A stretch of 64,000 bases of DNA from Gigantopelta aegis. Its lineage: Eukaryota; Mollusca; Gastropoda; Neomphalida; Peltospiridae. The notes below the pieces were generated by a model, which did not search any database, was not told the origin of the DNA, and worked only from the letters and a program-made list of their open reading frames with translations. The stretch spans positions 22,539,929 to 22,603,928 of the forward strand of contig NC_054706.1 in the NCBI RefSeq assembly GCF_016097555.1, given 5' to 3'. Position numbers and translations under genes: made by a program. Below are positions 23,332 to 33,554 of this stretch, one piece after another; within the stretch, counting starts at the first letter, position 1, and each line of letters opens with the position of its first letter.

Positions 23332-23511
23332 ATGGAAGAGTTGGCTAATGCCGTTTTGGATGAATTTGTATTTCATTACGTCATTAAACCAAAACAATTA
23401 CACATTATTGATTCCATTTTGAATTTGAAGGATACATTTGGGGTGTTATCGACAGGATACGGCAAAAGTATGTGCTACGTACTGCCTCCTCTTATGAGAC
23501 AACCCCTGTAA
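23332..23511 (+). pseudogene. RecQ-like DNA helicase N-terminal fragment in the transposon loop
   Basis: From ATG 23332 the frame reads 'MEELANAVLDEF', 'KPKQLHIIDSILNLKD' (RecQ-type Q-motif zone), then 'FGVLSTGYGKSMCYVLPPL', the Walker A motif I of RecQ helicases (STGYGKS at 23449-23469). It ends in a stop a few bases into the right TIR. A full RecQ helicase core needs about 350 further residues (DEAH box, motifs III-VI), which are absent, so it has no helicase activity by itself. Likely a captured 5' exon of a host or transposon-borne RecQ gene. The assignment rests on motif order and spacing. Confidence 0.8.
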
Positions 23512-23865
23512 CTGCTGCACAAGGCGGAATCGCCCAGTCTAGAAATAGATCGCCGAGCTTTGTAATTGTTGCGACGGAGTGTCACGAAGCGTAGCTGAAT
23601 GTAGGTGCTGTCGGGTTTCTTTCTGTAGTATGTGTATTAGTGATTAATATGTGGATTTTTTTGTATCACTTAACTCGAAAATGATTGATGTAAAGGTATT
23701 TGACGTCAAACATAGGATTGTTGTGGTATTAGAGCGGGACTCGTTGCCTACCGTTTGGTAGTCAGGAATTGCCAAAAAAAGACATAGGTTGGTCTCTGAC
23801 TGTAATGAGAGCGTGTTTATGTCCAAATGTCCGTCTAGCTCTCTTACAGTCAGAGTACTCGGGCT
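23503..23865 (-). repeat. Right terminal inverted repeat of the Pack-MULE-like element
   Basis: 363 bp, from 'cccctgtaactgctgcac' to TACTCGGGCT. About 20 bp shorter than the left arm. Confidence 0.93.
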
Positions 23866-23876
23866 ACTATTTGACT

Positions 23877-25079
23877 TAAATGACAGGGGAGATCATGTAG
23901 TTTGTAAACATGTGTAACTTGTTGACATTGAAGACTTGTTTGTGGTAATTCCGGTGTAACGTGGTATTTTGACTCCCGTAAAATACTGACTCCCCGGTCA
24001 CTTTTCTATGTAGAATAATGACTCACCGGTCACTTTTCCACGTAGAATAATGACTCTTTGCCGTAGAAAACTGACTTTTACGGTAGAATTGTGACCGGGG
24101 GGTTAGAATACTACGGCATCCCAGTAACGTGGTATTTTGACCACCGCAGAATACTGACCTCCGGTCACTACGGACGTTTTTGCAGAATAAAAATACCGTT
24201 ACTTTAAAATTGGGACCGCTGCAGCGATTTAGCTCAGTGGTTTGAGCGCTCGACTGAGGTGTTTGGGTCGTAGGATCGAATCTCCTCGGTGAACCCACTG
24301 TGTTTTCCCCGTCCAACCTGTGCCCCACGACTGGTATAACACATATCGTGGTGTGTGGTGTCCTTTCTATGGGAAAGTCCATATAAAAGATCCCTTGCTG
24401 GTTTTTCGGTAGGAGTAGCCCATTGAATAGCAACAGCTGGTTTCCTCTCTCATTATCTTTGAGGTCCTTAACCATGTCTGACGTCAGTATAACCGTAAAT
24501 AAAATGTGTTGAGTTCATCGTTAAACGAATCACTTCTTCTTTTACGACGGCGTTGACGACGGTGACGGCATCAGTGGCAACGACGACATCAACGTTTATG
24601 TTTATGTTGCGAATTAATTTCTAACTGAATTGTTAAAATTTAGTATAAATTATTATTTTATAAATAAAACCAGATAAGTTATGAATTCGTCTCAATCGAC
24701 TATTATTATTATTTTTTAGTTACTTTGTTGTTTTTCAAACGAAATAAATTTATAGTAGGAGAGGTATATAATTCCGCTCGTTTTTAAAGTTGTATAAATA
24801 CCAAATGTTCTTCATAGTTGATTTAGTGTATTTAATGATAAGTGTTTATAATTAGGAAAATAATTTATATCTGGATGCCGCTATTAATGGAATTATAATA
24901 ACGGGATCCATCAAAAGGTTTTTATTTGAAAATCATGATCAAAGTATTCCAGATTTCAACGTAATGAGATCAAAGCTGTTTTGAGACACCTCCAGCGCAT
25001 GCAGGAATTGTTCATTGTATTTTAATAGAGGGTAGATACAAAACGTGGGTCGTTCCACATTCCAATAACCCTATCACAC
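23877..25079. other. Repeat-rich gap with a GTCA-motif repeat and a SINE
   Basis: 23950-24215 has loosely repeated 'gtagaataatgactc', 'ccggtcacttttc' and 'gtaacgtggtattttgac' blocks (an array-like repeat I cannot name). The SINE follows at 24215-24535, then AT-rich sequence to 25079 with no gene. Confidence 0.6.
24215..24535 (+). mobile_element. tRNA-derived SINE, full length
   Basis: Clear tRNA-like head: A box in 'gatttagctcagtggtttga', B box in 'ggatcgaatctcc'. Body with 'catataaaagatcccttgct' and tail 'gttgagttcatcgttaaacg'. It is the clearest Pol III-type head in the window. Confidence 0.88.
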
Positions 25080-26270
25080 CCAATTGGCTCCTACTAGTAT
25101 TAGATTATTATTTGCTTTTATAAGTTTATTATAGTCATTTATGGTTAGCTGCTTATGGGCTGTTCCCGGTGGGCTATATACGTTAATAACATCTATAGGC
25201 ATTTTATCATTTAGTATAGAAAGTCCTAGGACTTCTAGATTGGCATTTATGGATTCGTATTTAATTTCACTATGAGGTATAGTGTTTTTAATGAGTTAGG
25301 CTATTCCACCTCTGGTACTGTTTTCTCTATGTTTATAATAAGTTGAGTAGCCTGGGATTTTGAACGTTTTAGTTTTTTAGTTTTTGTTTTTACTGGTGCC
25401 ATTTCCTAGCCAAGTTTCTTGTAGGCATATGATATCTGGCTTGATGTTATTGGTGCTAATGAGTTGTATGAGTTCGGCACCATGTCCCATTGAATGGAGG
25501 CCCTTATTTTTTGGAATATTTTGTTTATTTATGGTGTGTGGAGATGGATCTCCCATATCTTATCCTGAAGTTTATTTATTTATTTTATTTATCTGTTTAT
25601 TTTTCTATTTACTTTTATTTAGTTGTTTTTTGTTGTTGTTTTTTAATTTTATTCTTTATATTTTCTACCTTATTAATTTTTTTGTCTTATGTCGGCTTTG
25701 ATGGAGGAAATTTCTAGGGCCAGTTTTTCAATTATGGGTTTGAGTTCGCTGACTTGTGTCTGGTCTGTGGTTTTAACTGTTTCTGCATAAGTGATTGTTT
25801 TCGTGACTAGATAGTTATCTCTGACGGTTAGTTTTGGTTTAGTTGTGATTTTTTCCTGTTTATCTAAAAGGTTCATTTGCTGCAGCGCCCTTTGGTAGTG
25901 GTGGCACCGAGAGTCGTGTGCCATGTGTCTATCCAGGCAATTGGGGGAATTGGATGGGGTTGGTGCAAGGCGAGTTATGGGAGGCTCTGGCATGCTTCTG
26001 GCCGCAGCGATAGCAGGTGGGTGGGCTTCTATATTGGCGGCATTTTGCGGCTCCGTATCCCCACTGCTAACAGTGGTGGCACTTACTCGGTTTCTTCTCG
26101 TAAGGGAGGAGCGAGTGTCTGCGACCTTGGACTATGATGAAGTGGTCGCATGGTTGGGTAGTTGCTATTAGGAGGTAACCATTTGTCCAGGTTGTTACCT
26201 CACTAATAGATAGACTGGGATTATCCTCTTTAAGAGTTTGGAGTGAGGTGGCGTGAGCTGGCATTGGGTG
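25080..26270 (-). pseudogene. Second copy of the zinc-knuckle LINE, decayed, minus strand
   Basis: Minus-strand relative of 14647-18172. 26264-26067 reads the block before the fingers ('SLQTLKEDNPSLSISEVTTW'), 26067-25900 carries the first two knuckles with an in-frame stop inside the first, 25993-25673 reads 'CLDRHMAHDSRCHHYQ' and the ORF1 C-terminus, and 25540-25087 matches the endonuclease start (reverse of 'gatatctggcttgatgtt'). It ends at the GTAGGAG of the endonuclease motif (25087), so the 3' part is gone. Multiple stops and frameshifts. Confidence 0.8.
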
Positions 26271-26298
26271 GAGTTTGGCCAGCCATTTGCTAGTTGTG

Positions 26299-26332
26299 GT
26301 GGGGGGGGGGGGGGGGGGGGGGCGGGGGGGGG
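26299..26332. repeat. G-run
   Basis: Almost uninterrupted G run in the decayed LINE copy. Confidence 0.9.
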
Positions 26333-26865
26333 GTTTGGCTCTGGATGTTGGGCTGGCTTTTCAAAATGCCGGTGGTCTTTGTTGGTACCTGCTTGTAGAA
26401 GGGGCTTGGGACCGTGTTAGTAGTGGGGGCGATGGTGGGATGGGCGGGTGAGCCTACACTATCTTTGGGCGCTGTGGCTGGCGTTTTGGCTGGTTTTTGT
26501 TGTTTGGTCTTAACTGGGGCTTTTATCGTTTTACTTTTTAGGAAGAGATTGCGAGTAAGTGTTTTTGCTGGGCTCCTGCCTTGGTACTTGCTTAGGTTTT
26601 TAAATGACTGAAGGTTTTATTTTCCTACTTTGGTTGCAGTTGGGGTTTTGGGGGCCTGTCTAGTTTTTATGGGTTTGGTAGTGTTCGTTGCTGTTGAACT
26701 GCTTTTGACATAGAGGTTACCTGTTGCCCCCAGCGGTTTGGCGCTGTTGATGGGCGGCGTTTGTCGTATTTCCATTTGAGTATCTTCTCCAACGTCCGGT
26801 GTATCAGTATGGCTTCCGAAGGAGAAAATGGCGTCTGACTCCGGATGATGATGATGATGATTATA

Positions 26866-27080
26866 ACTAGTTTAACGTGCCCATATACCACTAGGGTTTC
26901 GAACACGCCCGTCCCGAGTCCGACCTCCGATAAGATCGGTGGCCTGACTCGGGATGACTGCTCGGCCGAATATTTATATAATTTGGAGCATTTTAGTCCA
27001 AAATTAAATAAGAGAAAGAAGAGAGGATCGGACTATTTAATAATATTTTTTAAAAAGAAGTAATTTCGACATAAAATTTT
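26866..27080 (+). repeat. Hairpin repeat family, copy 1
   Basis: Starts 'actagtttaacgtgcccata', then 'ccactagggtttcgaacacg', then an imperfect stem (CCCGAGTC...GACTCGGG, centre about 26932), then 'ggccgaatatttatataatt' and 'gagaggatcggactatttaa'. Inverted partner at 33180-33545. Confidence 0.8.
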
Positions 27081-29580
27081 GAACGCAGATCTAAAAGTTT
27101 AAAGTTCGATTGATATGTCCACGCGAGTGGCCCCGTTAAGGCCGTTTGGGTGCACAGCTTAAAGGGACGAGATTTACAGTCGATAGACGTTGAAGGTGTA
27201 GTGCTGTGCTGAAATACAGATCTTAAGAAGCCGGATCCGTCTGAACGAGAGAGAGTATCAGACTAGGGTATAGTCCAGTCGTCTTGGGTTGGTATAGTGG
27301 TGCGGACGGGCCCGACTCCGGAGGATACGAGATGGTATCACTATAAAGCAAGGTAAAGTCTAGAAAAAGAGTAGTAGGGGCCGACCCCGCTTCCTATTTC
27401 TTCTTAGAGTGGGGCGGTCAATCTTCCAGTGCTGCTAGGACAGGCTCGGACATGTAGAGACTAAACGCGAACAACCGTGGCGTTCTGCAGAATGGCCGTC
27501 ATACGAGTCACACAAAAAAAACCGAAGTCGACAATCAGACGGAGAAATGACGTGGAGGCAAGGAATCTCGCTAAAAAAGAATCCAACTTCGTGGTGCAGG
27601 CTGTCGAAACGAGAAGCGTTCCAGCGTTCAATCTTTTCCAATGGCCGCATACATCCCAGTAGAAAACTTCATTTCGCTGACAAAAACGAAAGCACGTGCA
27701 GTGTGCACAAGCGAAACAAACACGTCTTACGGCGTGGAGCTCCAGACTGGGAATGCTGACTCCGGAGTGATTTTGTCTACGGCGAACGTCGTAGCTTTGG
27801 TGCCTTCTGTTTGGTCCGCTACCTTCTCTGAGTTGGTTGTGGGCTCAACTAGTTTACTATTAATTATGGTTAAAAATATTATAATAATAAATTAAAATTG
27901 AAATATTTATAAATATAGGGATAATAAAATAGTATAGTTTGCTAAGCCTACCTCGGCAGTCTGCCCCTTATTCTTTGGCATATTATTATTATTATTGCTT
28001 ACTATTATTATTAACTATAAGTAATGTTTAATTGGCCTGGTATTATAAATACTAGACCAATTAATCTAATTGAATAAGCAATTTTAAACCCTCTTGCACT
28101 CAAGATAAACTATATTTATTTTAACATTGAACGTCTTGAGTGCTCAAATTCCGCTGACACACACCGATCGATATTTCCACGGCCTATGTAAATACTGGCT
28201 ACAGCTATCGATCGGCCGCGTGTCTCGTTTGTTAATTATTTTAATTAATTATTTTAACTAAAAAAAAAATTTTTTTAAAATCTAATCTTTGATTATCTTT
28301 ATTTATGCAAGTGATTGTCTGTGTTCCCGGGGCCGGGCAGTCCGTGCGATTCTGCCTGCTATGTCAAAATTTGTTTGGTAGCTGGTTGGTCGCGCGTGGC
28401 TGCGTTTCTCCGGGGCCAGGTTAATCGCTTTTCAATAATTAGAGATATTATTTAACATATTTATTCTTTTTAATCAATTTATAGGTCTCTACCAGCTCTA
28501 CCAAACTTTTATGGTGGCTGGATGGGGACATTTCTTTTAGCTGTGTATATATATTATATGTTTGTGGTATGCAAGTGTGTGAGTATAAGTGTATTGCTCG
28601 GTATTGGGTGGGGGCTTATCTGGCAGTAATCCCCTCCCCATTCCGGCTTTTGGCTTTAGTTGTGTGGGGGTTTTTTGGGTTTTTTTGTTCTTTTTTCCTT
28701 TTTTTTAATTTTTTTTATTCTTATTCTTATTATTATTATTTTTTTATTATTATTTTTTTTTTTTTTATTATTATTATTATTATTTTATTTTTTTTTAATA
28801 AATTTGATAGGTTTATGTTTATGTATATTTTATCCATATTTTAATCATTATTTTATATTTTTAATTTAAAAAAAAAACATTTATGTAATTTAACAGGGCA
28901 GGTGTCTGGTCTGTGCCTTTGGTAGTGGCTTGGTTAATATTACCTCGTCTACTGCCCTAGGTATTATAGATGACCTAATCATGTTGTTTTAGAAGACAAC
29001 TGAGGAGTCGCCTGTTTCTCCATGGATCGGCCGGATTCACCTCTCTCCTTCTGGCAGGCTTGATACTTAAAACCAAATATTAAATTAACCATCGCTGTAT
29101 GTTTTGCACCACTCCCCTAGTGGCACCAGCGATTAAACTCTTAAAATCCTTTGGCGTCACTCTTCAAGTGACGCCGGTTTGGGAAGTTATAATAACTTCC
29201 TAAACAACTAGTAGGCTTCCAGGATTGGACTGAACTGCGGTTGGACACGGTGGGGGGTGGGGGTGATGGGATGCCGGGAGTTAGGGCATTCTTTGGGGCT
29301 ATATGCGTAGGTGGTTCGGCCTTAGGTTTGGTGTAGGGCCGGCCTCCCCTCCCTCGCGACCCTCACCTCGTCACACCAATGTTTAAAATATTATTATTAA
29401 TTTTAGACCAGCCCATCTAAATTTGCGCCGAAAATATATTATATTAATAATTTATATAGATTAGGAATGTTGATATTTTCCTTTAAGGGCGCAGACAAAA
29501 CTTTTTAACCCCAATTTTCCTCTTTTTATACTTTTGGCATTAATATTCAAAATTTCCCCTATTTGTTAGGTTATCCCTGT
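27081..29580. other. Unassigned GC-mixed region
   Basis: 27100-27860 is GC-richer with overlapping open frames (27477-27662, 27641-27895) that match no family I know. 27870-29200 is AT-rich with poly-T/ATT runs (28670-28800). 28140-28230 has 'caccgatcgatatt ... atcgatcggccgcg', a short inverted repeat; 29155-29185 has 'ggcgtcactcttcaagtgacgcc', a perfect 9-bp stem (GGCGTCACT/AGTGACGCC) that could be an RNA 3'-end hairpin. No gene is supported. Confidence 0.45.
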
Positions 29581-29581
29581 C

Positions 29582-29680
29582 CCGAGTCAGATCCCCGATC
29601 CTATTGGAGGCCGGACTCTGGATAGGCGTGTTCGAAACCCTAGTGGTATATGGACACGTTAAACAAGTTACTAAGCTAAG
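29582..29680 (-). repeat. Hairpin repeat family, copy 2
   Basis: Reverse-oriented member: 'cccgagtcagatccccgatc', 'gttcgaaaccctagtggtat' and 'ggacacgttaaacaagtta'. Its last 38 bp (29643-29680) are repeated exactly inverted at 31481-31518. Confidence 0.8.
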
Positions 29681-30077
29681 CTACGGTTGTGGTAACGTTG
29701 TTTGGACAGGAGGACTTTTTCTTCAGCTGTCTCTCGGTGCGAGTAGACGTGTCTACGTGCGCTCTCGACTCCCCCCCCCCCCCCCCCCCCACACACACAC
29801 ACCTTGGGGGACTGATAGCCAGCTTTGGGACTCTGTTGGAGTTTTGGGTTACCTATACCGGGATACGGGCGACCGTGTCTTTGGTATACGGTGACCCGCC
29901 TCCAAAGAAGAGGAAAGGAGGGACTGGAAGAGGAAGGAGGAAGAAGAAACCCGTGCCAGGGACGGTTCGGGGGGGGGGGGGGGGTCTGCGTCGCCGCCCC
30001 TACCGAGTTCGCCGGAGAGGACGCGACAGCCATCGGCACCCGCATCCCCGGAGCAGCCATACTCGAACCTGGACATC

Positions 30078-30650
30078 GTGATGTGCCAGCGTTCAAGTGT
30101 GACACCACCGACCTCCACCTCCACCCCACGGACGACGACTCCGGTGCAGCGGTCAATTATACCGACCGCTCCCGTTGAGTCGGCGCAGGGACCTGTTGTT
30201 GTTGCGGCGGCGACGCGGAAGGCGATATCACCGACCACCCAGCCAGCCAAGACCAAGCCGCCGACTAAAGCCGAGCCCCCTGTTGACGCCGAATGGACCC
30301 TCTCCATAAGTGGACTTCGGCACCAGCTCCATCAGTACATGCAGGGGGACACGCGTGATCCACGGCGACTTCGGGGAGGATACCTCAATGCGGACTGGAG
30401 ACCAATGGAAGTCGGCAGCAGCTACGAGCTACATACCAAGATCTTCAGTGGGACACTTGGAGTAATCGTTACGCACCAAAGGGAGCAGATCTACAGACAG
30501 TGCATCTTGTTTGCGAAGATCGATAACAGATCTATCCACAAGATGCTCAGCGCAGTCTGCGGCCCCGATTACTCTAGAGTAGTGAAGACTCTACGTCAGC
30601 GACAAGACCAGCTGCCGTTACTCCAAGAATCTCCAGGCTCCCCGAAGTAG
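30078..30650 (+). CDS. Unrecognised 190-residue ORF inside an inverted-repeat-bounded block
   Basis: The longest uninterrupted unassigned frame in this region, in GC-rich DNA unlike its AT-rich flanks. The N-terminal 75 residues are Pro/Thr/Ala-rich and low complexity. The C-terminal half looks folded ('LRHQLHQYMQGDTRD', 'GSSYELHTKIFSGTLGVIV', 'QIYRQCILFAKIDNRSIHKM') and ends '...SPGSPK'. I recognise no domain. The start at 30078 is not an ATG-certain call; an upstream G-run (29970-29984) may have shifted a longer frame. It lies between exact 38-bp inverted repeats (29643-29680 and 31481-31518), so it may belong to a mobile element. Confidence 0.35.
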   Translation: MMCQRSSVTPPTSTSTPRTTTPVQRSIIPTAPVESAQGPVVVAAATRKAISPTTQPAKTKPPTKAEPPVDAEWTLSISGLRHQLHQYMQGDTRDPRRLRGGYLNADWRPMEVGSSYELHTKIFSGTLGVIVTHQREQIYRQCILFAKIDNRSIHKMLSAVCGPDYSRVVKTLRQRQDQLPLLQESPGSPK

Positions 30651-31020
30651 AACCAACCTTACCTAGGACAGGTAACCTCCTTTTTTGGGCTTAGTTGGAC
30701 TTTAAAACTTTTCGGCGCGGCTCAAAATTCTTATGTTTTATTTTTTTATATAAACAGTCCAACACACTTTATTTTGGTGCCCGTTCAATTGCTCAAATTA
30801 ATTTAAAACCTTTTAGGCCGAGCAGTCAAACCTACTTTTGGATTTAAATTCTTAGTCCGGACATGATTGGGATGCAGTTATTCTCTGTAGACTTAGGTTT
30901 TGACAGGTAGAACCAAGGAATCGAACTTCAGCCAATGACAACATGGCCCTTACTTGGTGTCTACTAGTCGGTCCGCGCAGTCGCTGGACCTTTACTAAAT
31001 GGCTTTATTCCAAGTTCTGC

Positions 31021-31130
31021 CCACTTCAAACTTACCCCCCCCCCCCCCCGTCCTGGACTGTCACTGGCGAAGTCAGAGATTAAGCCCAAGATAGGCGTGC
31101 ATGAAACTTTCGTGGTATATGTGCACGTAA
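31021..31130 (-). repeat. Hairpin repeat family, diverged copy 3 with C-run
   Basis: C-run (31036-31050), 'ggactgtcactggcgaagtc', 'gataggcgtgcatgaaactt', 'cgtggtatatgtgcacgtaa'. Same order of parts as the other minus-oriented members. Confidence 0.6.
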
Positions 31131-31480
31131 ATACCCTTAACTGAACTGAACACGCGGCCGATGCAAGCAAACACGAGAATGCACGAATCTCCCCGAATCA
31201 GGTCGGTTCGGAAACTGTCGGGGGACGCTCCGGTACTCCTGAGACGAGCATTGCACCGGCCGCGGACTTAAATGCTAAGCTTCCTACAGAGAGTAATATG
31301 GTGGCGCGGGCCATATGGTATGACACGAACGAAACAGCAGAAATTTATGGTCCTATTGCTTCCTTTTCAGCTACACAGGAAAATAGTCGGAACGCTAAAC
31401 AATTAAAAAATAGGCGTGCAGACACTTTCATACCCACGCACACACTCTACCACTCGGCTTTTTTTTTACAATATTGTTAA

Positions 31481-31518
31481 CTTAGCTTAGTAACTTGTTT
31501 AACGTGTCCATATACCAC
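31481..31518 (+). repeat. 38-bp inverted partner of 29643-29680
   Basis: Perfect inverted match over 38 bp. The family member stops here after 'tataccac' and runs into (AAT)n. Confidence 0.9.
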
Positions 31519-32154
31519 AATAATAATAATAATAACAGGTTTTTATTTATCCAGGCGTTTTGTTGATCCAAACATAGGCCCCTACCCAAAAGAAAGTAGC
31601 ACGGAAAATTCCCAATTTTTATGTTAAAAATCCCAAATATCTTATATATATATATATAATTAATTAATTAATTATGTCTGTTCTAATAAACTAAATAGTG
31701 GTGTAATGCATCATTCAGTGGCCTAAAAAAAAAATCCCAAGTATGATTTAATCGCGCTAATTTTCCGAATCCCGTGAGACATGGCACACTGGCAAAAAAT
31801 CCTGGATAAATCCCTGAATAAATATATAACCGGTCTCTGGGCAAACCAAAATTGCAAAATTGATTTTTTTTTCTCTTCTTGTTCTTGTATTACACTTTGT
31901 CCCCATACTCGTGCCGTCGATGTAGTTTCAAGTTTGTGACACTCGCTTTACAAATCCCCTTTGTATTTTGCCCATAATTTGCAACAAACAAAATTGACGT
32001 AACTTCTACCACTTTTCTTTAGGGTTTTGTAGTCAAATTGGTCAGTTATCGGTCATGCTTAAAATGTTTTTAATTCAATGGAATTGCCTTTTTCCGCCAT
32101 TGTCTCTCCTTGATAATACACACATACACTCGAGTGCGAGTACGAATAATTTTT
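31519..32154. other. No gene seen
   Basis: AT-rich DNA with (AAT)n and TATATA/TTAA runs (31640-31675). No motif recognised. Confidence 0.5.
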
Positions 32155-32757
32155 ACATGCTCATATACCACTAGAGTTTCGAGCATGTCCGTCCCGGGGC
32201 CTGTCTCTGGATAGCCAGGGGCTTGTCCCGGGACAGAAAAAAAAAATTAAGCGGACAATTTTGAAATTTACATCCAAAAATTAAATAGTGGGCCTTTAAA
32301 ATTTTGATGCGCATCTCTAATTAATATAATTAATAAAGAAAATTCTACTCATTAAATTTGGTCGCTAGATTAGATCGGGTGGTCAAAAAGAAATTAGATA
32401 AGATCGGTGGCCTGACTCGGGATGGAAGAGGTGGGGGGGGGGGGGGGGGGATGGGGTTGAGTTGACATACACCCGAATCATTCAGTTTCCACTCATTCGG
32501 AACACTTTGGTCGATATCGACTGTTGTAAGGTCTCATTCGGAACATCTCGGCCCGTCACGATTTCTCAGGTATCGGCCGAGATGTTCCGAGTCCGAGGCG
32601 CGAACACTGTTAATTAATAGTGTCATAGGTCATGAATCGACTCGGGAGACCGATTTCTTATTTAGAAAGCAGGTTATCATTCACATCACAGCTATAGCAG
32701 TAGACATCACAAATGTCTGTTTGCGCATTATACAGCATCCATTGGGCTATTTCTCGT
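32155..32757 (+). repeat. Hairpin repeat family copy 4 joined to dispersed repeat (copy 2)
   Basis: 32158-32235 has 'gctcatataccactagagtt' and a stem-forming GC block. From 32245 it matches 6725-7206, including 'agatcggtggcctgactcgg', a G-run (about 32434-32451), 'actcattcggaacactttgg' and the CGGAACATCTCGG/CCGAGATGTTCCG hairpin, and ends with the same short SINE piece. Confidence 0.8.
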
Positions 32758-32798
32758 TCCAGCCAGTGCACCACGACTTAATGATATCGTCTGATGGT

Positions 32799-33043
32799 TT
32801 GTGGCCTTCCATTTGTCCACAGAGACTAGTGGTGCTCCCATTGTTTGAAGTGAGACACAAATCTGGTACCTACTGGCCGTAAGTCTGATGGCTCAACTTA
32901 ACATAAATCTCTTTAATTTACTCATACAAAAAACAAAGACAGCTAAATCTTTCACAAGCTCATGTGTTATAACCATCAGATGATATCATTAACTGCTGTG
33001 ATGTGACAAAGTTTGTTTTTGTTTTACGACACCATACGAGTGT
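32799..33043 (+). repeat. Dispersed repeat, near-identical to 45207-45448
   Basis: 'ggccttccatttgtccacag', 'gacacaaatctggtacctac', 'cacaagctcatgtgttataa', then the start of a reversed SINE tail ('gtttttgttttacgacacca'). The match to 45207-45448 has only a few differences. Confidence 0.85.
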
Positions 33044-33050
33044 TGATTAG

Positions 33051-33190
33051 TTAAAGGGACATTCCTGAGTTTGATGTAATTTTTAAAATGTTATTGACTG
33101 ACAGAGACTGTTATATATTTCTGCATAAAATATTAGTGGCTGTATATTAAACGTGTTTCTGATCGTTCTAATATTTGTACTACGTTAACG
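33051..33190 (+). mobile_element. One end of a TTAA-flanked MITE
   Basis: Starts at TTAA (33051) with 'agggacattcctgagtttga', then 'tggctgtatattaaacgtgt'. The same terminus is at 60560, 60950 (inverted) and 41707 (inverted). Confidence 0.7.
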
Positions 33191-33545
33191 TTCAAAATGT
33201 TATGTCGAAATTACTTCTTTTTTAAAAATATTATTAAATAGTCCAATCCTCTCTTCTTTCTTCTATTTATTTTTGGACTCCCCTTCTAAAATGCTCCAAA
33301 TTATATAAATATTCAGCCGAGAAGTCATTTCTTTTTTATTTTTGGCTTGTAATTTTGTTCTTCTTTTTAAAAAGTTCTATTAACTTTTTTACTAATTGCT
33401 ATTTTCAAAATTCTGCCCATTTTCAACTCTACCCACCACCCCCACCACCCCATCCCGAGTCAGGCCACCGATCGTATCGGAGGTCGGACTCTGGATGGGC
33501 GTGTTCAAAACCTTAGCGGTATATGGGCACGTTAAACTAGTTGTC
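33180..33545 (-). repeat. Hairpin repeat family, copy 5 (inverted to copy 1)
   Basis: Reverse of 26866-27080 plus an inner 130-bp segment missing there. Contains the full stem CCCATCC...GGATGGG around CCGAT/ATCGG (33450-33502) and 'gtatatgggcacgttaaact'. Confidence 0.82.
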
Positions 33546-33554
33546 TATCTATCT

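Larger units (their letters stand above)
22921..23865. mobile_element. Pack-MULE-like DNA element: long TIRs, 11-bp TSD, captured helicase fragment
   Basis: A 945-bp element starting AGCCCGAGTA and ending TACTCGGGCT. The exact 11-mer ACTATTTGACT flanks it at 22910-22920 and 23866-23876. The arms 22921-23304 and 23503-23865 are inverted copies (two mismatches in the outer 63 bp; one roughly 20-bp indel near 23250). The 198-bp loop codes for the start of a RecQ-like helicase. Long TIRs, TSDs of 8-11 bp and captured gene pieces are established traits of Mutator-like elements; assigning this one to MULEs rests on those traits alone, because no transposase is present. Confidence 0.85.

Noticed and set aside
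24230..24300. A true tRNA gene
   Set aside because: A- and B-box-like segments are present, but the sequence continues as a SINE and no cloverleaf closes.
28569..28869. Plus frames rich in Phe/Tyr/Ile resembling membrane segments
   Set aside because: They read poly-T and ATT runs; no real transmembrane protein.
33440..33545. Hammerhead ribozyme in the hairpin repeat
   Set aside because: A 'GAAAC'-like element occurs near the stem, but the CTGATGA core is absent in all copies.
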